Part shown: in pieces, positions 58,037 to 64,000 of the stretch
Layout: each line of letters begins with the position of its first letter
Numbering within the stretch: the stretch's first letter is position 1
NCBI GenBank assembly: GCA_032358165.1
Contig: JAALGY010000041.1
Span: forward strand, 868,001-932,000
Reading direction: 5' to 3'
Length of the DNA stretch: 64,000 nucleotides
Source: Diplosphaera chodatii
Taxonomy: Eukaryota; Chlorophyta; Trebouxiophyceae; Prasiolales; Stichococcaceae
Translations under genes and position numbers: made by a program
Notes under the pieces: generated by a model
The model's database searches: none
What the model was told of the DNA's origin: nothing
Seen by the model: only the letters and a program-made list of their open reading frames with translations

Positions 58037-58785
58037 TGACTCAGTCCGACCGTGCAGCGGTGAGCGTCTCCCCTATATGGTGTGGAGGCGCACATGCACA
58101 GAGCCGCTGTGGAGCTACCACATGGCGCCTGCGCTCCGTTGAGCTATTGTGCTCGCTGTTGCTCAGCAGGAAGTGACGGTCGGCGCTGCACGTTGATGCT
58201 CATAGAGGTTGCTGGGAGCAAAATTGGAAATGCATGCGCCGTTGCAACGACGCACATGCAGCTGCATGCAAACGAGGTGTGTGTCGCCAAGCGCGTCACG
58301 TAAGTGACGACTGTAGGTTTGCACGATCAGTGTCAGAACTGCGTGCAGCACAGAGCTAGTGCCGCTGCTGCATCAAATCAGCTCTGCAGCATATCAATAT
58401 GCCACAGCATATATCTGTGATCTGCGTTCGTGCCTGCAAACGTTGCACTGTGCAATGTCTCGACGGATCAATCAATCGCGCATAATGGAGCGTAGCTTGT
58501 CAAATGCGATAAGAGCGGTGCATCCATGTCATTGGCAATGGCAGAGGCCTGTCCCAGAAATTCACCATGAAACGTATGCTGGGCCAGCCCACTGATTGCA
58601 AGAGCAGCGTATTCCCAGCCAAGCACACTGTATACAGCGGCCAGTCTCTGCCGCCCAGTGTGTCGAACTTCCTTGAGTTTGCAGCATGCAACCCGGTCTG
58701 CCGACCTTACATTCGGAAAAGTGCCTGATGTATAACCGGCACCAGACTTCAATGTGTCAGCAGGCCTGGGTATGCCGCCAGCTGC
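58037..58785. promoter_or_regulatory. Spacer between VPS51 3' end and hydroxylase 5' end
   Basis: About 750 nt; both flanking genes read leftwards. It holds the VPS51 3'UTR with its TGTAA signal and presumably the hydroxylase promoter. No gene supported. Confidence 0.4.
58707..58711 (-). terminator. Chlorophyte-type poly(A) signal TGTAA of VPS51
   Basis: TTACA on the plus strand (TGTAA on the coding strand) lies 75 nt beyond the VPS51 stop codon. TGTAA is the known polyadenylation signal of chlorophyte nuclear genes; its use here is inferred from position. Confidence 0.45.
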
Positions 58786-61700
58786 TCAGGCTTGCAGCAG
58801 GCGTTCAATGACGGCTGGCGTCAGCAGCGAGGGGTCGCTGGCCCGCTCGGCTGCACAGATGACCAGCTTGTCCAGCTGGTCATATGTGTGCAATGCGGCA
58901 TAGCTCGCCAGGTGCCTGCGACCCATCATACGGGGTGTGGGGCGCTCAACAGTCCACGTTGCAGCTGTCAAGCTGTCCAGCGTGAGGTGACAGACCGCAC
59001 GGTCGGCAGGGGTGATTGCAGCATCAATGGTCGGAATGCCACGGTGCTATGAGTTTTTTGCACAGACCGCATGAATGAAACACACCTTGATAGCGTCTGC
59101 CGGATGGCGTGCACATCCAGCTGCACCTGGTGCAGGTCCGCAGCGCCCAGCGTTTCCAGCCGCAGCAGCTCGATGAAGGCACCAATGGCTGGGTCAACAA
59201 TGCCTGCAGTGTAGGAAGGCAGGGTGCTGAAATAAATCGTGGCCTTCACTAATGTCGGCCAAGTGTAAGCTGAGATACTGGGCACAAAGGCGTACTCGCA
59301 CAAATTCTACCTGGTAACACTGCGGATACCGCAAAGGGCGACTCTGTGAGCTGCGCCATGCTGCCAGAAAGGCCCAGGCCCGTGTCCACAGGGTCGTATC
59401 CACCTCTCTGGCCCTCTGCAGCAGCTTGAGCATCCTCGGATTCACCCGCAAGTGGCAATGTGCTGTACTGTTTATGCATTGCAGGGTGCTGTGACATCCG
59501 CATGAAATCAATTGACTGCACCCTGCCAACCGTCCACCTACCCTGCAGGGCCGCAACCTCGGCCTTCACTCCTGCCAGAACGTCTGCCCAGGCGCCGCAG
59601 AACGGCCGCGCCTGGGACGGCTCTGGCCCACCGGGCTGCTGGGGGGCGCTCATGCACGCGCGCAGGTCCTGGATCATGACGCCACTGTGCAGCTCCAGGT
59701 AGTGCTCCAGCAGGTGCTTGAACGCCAGGTCAAGCGTCCTGCGGGAAGACATTGTGTTCCTTGTGCCCACCCCGATAGAGGATGCGCCGTGCTGCGGTGA
59801 GCTGCAGAATGTGTGCTGCGTCTCTGCGTGTGAATGTGACACACGTCGGTCCGGATCGGGAGGGAGTGTAACAGCAGGCAGACTTGCCAATGACCCCCTG
59901 ACTGCCAATTGCACCTGGTCAGCAGCGCCGCATCAAACCACATGCCCGAGGCAGACGAGGGCTGCGACATGAAGGCAGACTCCAACAGCCCCGTCATGTG
60001 CGGCACCGTCCTGTCCCGCAGCTGCAGGCACAGCGACGCCAGCAGGAGCACGAAGCTCGACGGCGGCTGGTCCTGACCGTCCCTGCACCCATGCGCACCG
60101 CTTGCGTCGAGCAGCTTGACAAGGTGTTGAGGCCGTTTGCAGAGGCACCCAGCAGCACACACTGATGCTCACCGCTGTACGCCGTGGCCTGGGTGCTGAG
60201 GACCGTGGAATGGCTCTGCAATGCCTGTGAGCCCGAGGTCCTGCAAAAGGAGGCCCGTGTAGTGCTTAGACGGTGCTAGCGCTCTTGACAATCTACCTAC
60301 AGCTTGACCTTATGCGAATTGCTTGCTGCTGGCCTTGCCTGCAGGTCGATGGCACATGTGGTGAGGAACAGCTGCACCAGGGCGACCAGCAACCGCTGCA
60401 GACTGCCCTGCAGCAGCTCCACCAGCGCCTCCTGCCGTGATTCACGCCTCCAGAGTTGGCAGTGAACCACATGCTCGCACGGCTTCGACGCGCAAAGCAG
60501 TCGGAGGGCATCGGCAGGTTTGAACTTGCACAATGCAATGGGATGCAGGGCATTCCGGTGCTCCTACCTGCCACGCTGCTGCTGCCGCGCTGGCTTCACC
60601 GTATTCCCTCATGGCCCGAAGCAGTGAGCTTGCGCCGCTGGCCAGCGCCTGTCCCACGCGCCGTTGTATTGCAGCAGGATGAGCGTCATCAGGGGCACCT
60701 GCAGGCACACCGTTCCATTTATCTCAGCAGTCGCGCATGCAGCACACAGTCAGCTCGCTGTCCCAGTGATCTAGGGTGTGTGCTCACCACGAATGATCTG
60801 CCAGACTGCGTCCCGCAGCGATAGGACGCACACATCAATGTGATGCCGGATGCACTTCTCGCTGATCTCTGCAGACCTGTGTTGTTCAAGTGACGATTGG
60901 TCAGAATCACAAGTGCTGCTGCGTACATGCAGAAGTACTGGCAAATACCACAGTTTCAGGAGCGGTCAACATCTCAACTCGCCAGGTTCGGCAGGCATGT
61001 GACAAACAGAGGTGTGTTTTGCCAGGAAGGGCACACTTGTCCAACAGGTTGAGCTCCGGCAACAGCGCATGCAGTTGGGACAGGTCAGCCGTCAGCTGCT
61101 CCACTGCCGCTGCGACGCGGCTCACACCCCAGTCCCCTTCCTCTGCTGTTGGTGTCGCCACTTGCTGCTCATCTTTGACAGCCGCTGCGGCTGCACCAGT
61201 GCCAAGCGGTTAGTAGGCGAGCAAGTCTCAGCCCATATGGCACAATGCAAGTCACCCTGAACAACAGCAAATGCATGGCACCTACCTGCTGCCTGAGCGG
61301 ACGATGCTACCGCCGCTGCCAGCACGTCCTTGAAGATGGTTTGCAGATTGGCAAGCACCTCCCGGCAAACCTGTGCACGGCGCACAGATGAGCTGTTAGC
61401 CTTTCCGCCGACCGATCATTCGTACTTATGTCCTGCAAAACCCAACACATGCGGTAGCGCACCCTGGTGAGGGCTGGCCGTGCGCTGCGCTCAAACAGCT
61501 CTATGTACAGCTGCGTGTTGCGCATGATCTCCCGGAAGAACTGATGCTGCAGGGCACCAAGTGCTGTTTCCACTGCCTCGCCTGTGCCTACGGGCAAGGT
61601 GCACAAGCTGAGGCAAGGTTTCTCAGCACAGCATGATTGCAGAGGCTACGATGCAGACCTTGATCACCCACTCGGTCGTGATAGGCACGTTCCGGCCAAC

Positions 61701-63088
61701 CATACCTGTTTCGCCACTGTGCTCCAGTGCTGCGGTGGCTGCAGACAAGGATGTGCGGAGACTGGCCTTCATGGCGCGCAGAAACTCGTCCTGCAGAGGA
61801 CCACACCACACATCATGTGCCAGCGGGTTGAGACGTGGACTCCTGGGATGCAGCCAGCCTGAAGCAACAGCTACAATGGTCTCGAGGGCGATTTGCAAGT
61901 TGCATGTGCAGTCCTGGCGCAGAATGGGCAGCTGTGCACCTGCAGGTCGGCGACGGGGCCACCCAGGCGGCGGATGAGGCCGATGCACTCCACAGCGTCC
62001 TCGGACTGCGCCATGACGCGCTCCTTCAGCAGCGCCGTCAGCTCCCTCACCTGCACCTCCACCTCCGCCGCCACCCGCCGCAGCGTGCCCTGCACCAATT
62101 GCACGACTCAAAGAACAGACAACCTCGGAAACATTTGGTGCAGCTTTGAGCATGAACAGTGTGCAAGAGGGCACTTGCCACTGGAAGCCTGTGCTTGAGA
62201 AACCAGCTGGTGTTGCCTGCACTTGCAATACACAGCAAGGAGGCACCTTGTAGCCGGCACGCTTCAGCACGGGGCTCGCCCCGATGTAGGCGTCCACAGC
62301 CAGGGCGTACGCCTTGGCGTCGATGGCGACGCGCAGGCGCGCCGGCAGCTGGAACACCGCCTCCAGCTTGGCCAGCAGCGCCTGCACCTCGTTCAGGTCC
62401 GCCACCTGCGCCTGCCGCCGCGCCAGCTTCGCCTTCACCGCCTCCCGGCACCGCTGGATCTCCCCTGCTTTTTTGGGCAGACACAGGCCAGCGACTTCAA
62501 ACCGTGTGTTGTCCGAAGCACAGTGCGGTACCCTGTGCTTCGCACGGACGGACAGGACACAAGTGTGTCTCCCAGCACCTGAGGTGTCGTGCAGCTGCGT
62601 CATGCTGGGGCTGGCCGCATCTATATTAGCCTTCAGCTCCCGGATTGTGTCTGTCGCCGTGATGAAGCGGTTGTAATTCTCATACACCTGCGGGGTGATG
62701 GAAACACCTTGATTGTCGTGCACTGCAAGATGCAGACGTCTGTCAAGAATGTGTAGCTGGGCCTGGGACACACCAGCCGCTGCATGTCAGCGTCAAGGCT
62801 CTTGATGTCGGAGGACATGGCCGTTGATGACGCCAGCAGCCTATCCAGGTGCGCATCGCGCAGCAACGAGCTGAGGTACCGGTCCACACTGAACTCTGCG
62901 GAGTCCAGGTCAGTCAATGCTGCGTTCGCCGCAGGGTCTGCGCCGCGCTGCGCCGGCCGTGGCCCTGGCTGCATGCTTGCCAGCGAGTCTGGCTCTGCTC
63001 CATCTGTTTCGCCGTAGTAATTGCTAAGCAGTGCACGTACACGGGCCGCTTTGTCTGGGTCGGCCTTGCCGCCGCGATCTGGCGCCAT
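58786..63088 (-). CDS. VPS51: Vacuolar protein sorting-associated protein 51 (GARP/EARP tethering subunit)
   Basis: VPS51 is the small-N-terminus subunit of the GARP and EARP tethers that receive endosome-derived vesicles at the trans-Golgi. The ATG at 63088 gives MAPDRGGKADPDKAARVRAL with LLSNYYGE, matching the conserved opening. Next are FSVDRYLSSLLRDAHLDRLL, SSDIKSLDADMQRLV and VYENYNRFITATDTIRELKA, the Vps51 core (family: Y-x-K-F-I-x-A-T-D-T-I). EIQRCREAVKAKLARRQAQV, LNEVQALLAKLEAVFQLPAR, AYALAVDAYIGASPVLKR, AEVEVQVRELTALLKERVMA and DEFLRAMKASLRTSLSAATA continue the helical rods. C-terminal exons include LLRLETLGAADLHQVQLDVH and end SLLTPAVIERLLQA, stop at 58786-58788. Some fifteen exons; the middle (61600-59250) was joined only loosely. 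Confidence 0.86.
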
Positions 63089-63591
63089 GTTGTGCCAACT
63101 GCTGTGCAATCGCCACTGCTTGCACTGAGATGCCCGATGTTGCTGGCGTCCTCGTCAACCCTGTAAGAACTTTGAGCAGAATGTACTCCACGGTGTGGGC
63201 ACCAAGCCCACCGAAAGTGACCGGGATTGGTGCAGTCACAATTTGCACTTCGCCCCGAATGGCTGTAACACGTCACCAGCAGCTGTCTGCGACCGTGCAG
63301 TTGCCAATGAAGTTTATGTAGAGCAGAGGCAATCTGGCAGAGGCCACCTGCGTGATGATCTGGTGCCTTCCGGAGACCATGCCCTGGAGCAGTTATTGAT
63401 GCTGACACTGCGCAGCCCGCAATGCCTAAACCTTCAGAATATCAGTTGCACGTGCTACATGTGACATAATGCACCACCTCAGGACAACTGCTCATCAGAC
63501 GAGAGTGATCAGTCTGCTCCTGGGTCGAAAAGCGAACAGCTGCCGCGGCGTCGCCGCACCTATTGCCACACGCAACAGTCCATCACAAACC
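63089..63591. promoter_or_regulatory. Divergent spacer, VPS51 / nitrilase, with an unexplained open minus-strand segment
   Basis: About 500 nt between opposite start codons, so both promoters should lie here. On the minus strand two exon-like stretches are visible: MVSGRHQIITQVASARLPLL then YINFIGNCTVAD (63381 to about 63285) and VQIVTAPIPVTFGGLGAHTV then EYILLKVLTG (about 63247-63155). They match no family I know and may belong to an extra small gene, an upstream VPS51 exon, or chance. Confidence 0.35.
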
Positions 63592-64000
63592 ATGAGCATG
63601 GCCACACAATCGCAACGGCAACACAGCACCAGGGTTGCTGTCGCCCAGATGACATCGATAGGTGCTCGTGTCAATCACGTGTGCTTGTGCTGGCGGTATG
63701 TTGTGCTCAGCAAGTGCGCCATGCAGCGGCAAAAGGTGCAAGGTAACAGTTGGGGCCTCCTGATCATGGAACTTGTGCGAAGATGCAATGACTCACATTG
63801 TCACATCCACAGGCAGCCAGCTAGACAACTTCCGCACCTGCGTACGCCTTGCTGAACAGGCATGCCAGGCCGGCTGCAGCATGCTGTATCTGCCAGAGTG
63901 CTGCTCATACATTGGCGAGAACGCAGAAGAGGTATTCCAAATGTGACCTTTTCACGCACGGTCAACTGTACTGTACACACGCACGCACATCCAGCTGTAC
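63592..64000 (+). CDS. Nitrilase-family amidase (carbon-nitrogen hydrolase), 5' end only
   Basis: Carbon-nitrogen hydrolases of the Nit1/Nit2 (omega-amidase) type cleave amides such as deaminated glutathione or omega-amides. The ATG at 63592 (MSMATQSQRQHS) leads to TRVAVAQMTSIG, the family's first strand. Exon 1 ends at the donor about 63655, and exon 2 (from about 63814) joins in phase to give SQLDNFRTCVRLAEQACQAG and CSMLYLPECCSYIGENAEE. The Glu of LPE is the first member of the Glu-Lys-Cys catalytic triad. A donor GT follows AEE near 63931, and the rest of the gene is beyond the right edge. A second in-frame ATG lies at 63598. Confidence 0.78.

Overview
The window reads as nuclear DNA of a green alga, probably a trebouxiophyte-like chlorophyte. 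Genes are broken by many short GT-AG introns (about 30 to 400 nt), exons have G/C-rich third positions, introns often end in TGCAG, and the products are plant/algal types: a plastid phosphate translocator, a plant cytosolic-type pyruvate kinase, a plant-type cysteine oxidase, a proteasome inhibitor PI31, a VPS51 and so on. The lineage call is inference from gene content, not from a database search. Exon joins given here were worked out by eye from reading frame, splice-site dinucleotides and remembered family motifs.

Layout from left to right: 5' part of a Lon protease (minus, running off the left edge); GnT-I-like glycosyltransferase MGAT1 (minus); ABC1/UbiB-type atypical kinase (plus); an unrecognised polyQ protein (minus); plastid triose-phosphate/phosphate translocator (plus); class IV aminotransferase (minus); PI31 (plus); pyruvate kinase (minus); M43 zinc metalloprotease with a Thr-Lys-Ala-Pro stalk (plus); chloroplast-targeted short-chain dehydrogenase (minus); tubulin cofactor C (plus); an RS-rich nuclear protein and a small unknown protein (both minus); RNA 3'-terminal phosphate cyclase (plus); plant cysteine oxidase (minus). 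Then comes a co-directional block on the plus strand: a dynamin-related GTPase, an intronless glutathione-S-transferase-fold protein, and two tandem SDR aldehyde-reductase-like genes. Next are a membrane-anchored beta-propeller plus aspartyl/asparaginyl hydroxylase fusion (minus), VPS51 (minus), and the first two exons of a nitrilase-family amidase (plus) cut by the right edge.

Genes largely alternate strand, so most spacers are either divergent (about 360-900 nt, probable shared promoters) or convergent (about 200-860 nt). No bacterial-type operons, CRISPR arrays, rRNA or intact tRNA genes, or autonomous mobile elements were seen. The products are mostly housekeeping: protein turnover (Lon, PI31, PCO), Golgi and endosome traffic (MGAT1, VPS51, DRP), carbon metabolism (translocator, pyruvate kinase), RNA (RTCA, RS protein) and stress or redox (GST, SDR pair). 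The most unusual items are a GnT-I with a changed metal motif, a metalloprotease with a changed zinc motif and repeat stalk, the propeller-hydroxylase fusion, and an A/T-rich island carrying a tRNA T-arm-like hairpin inside a pyruvate kinase intron.
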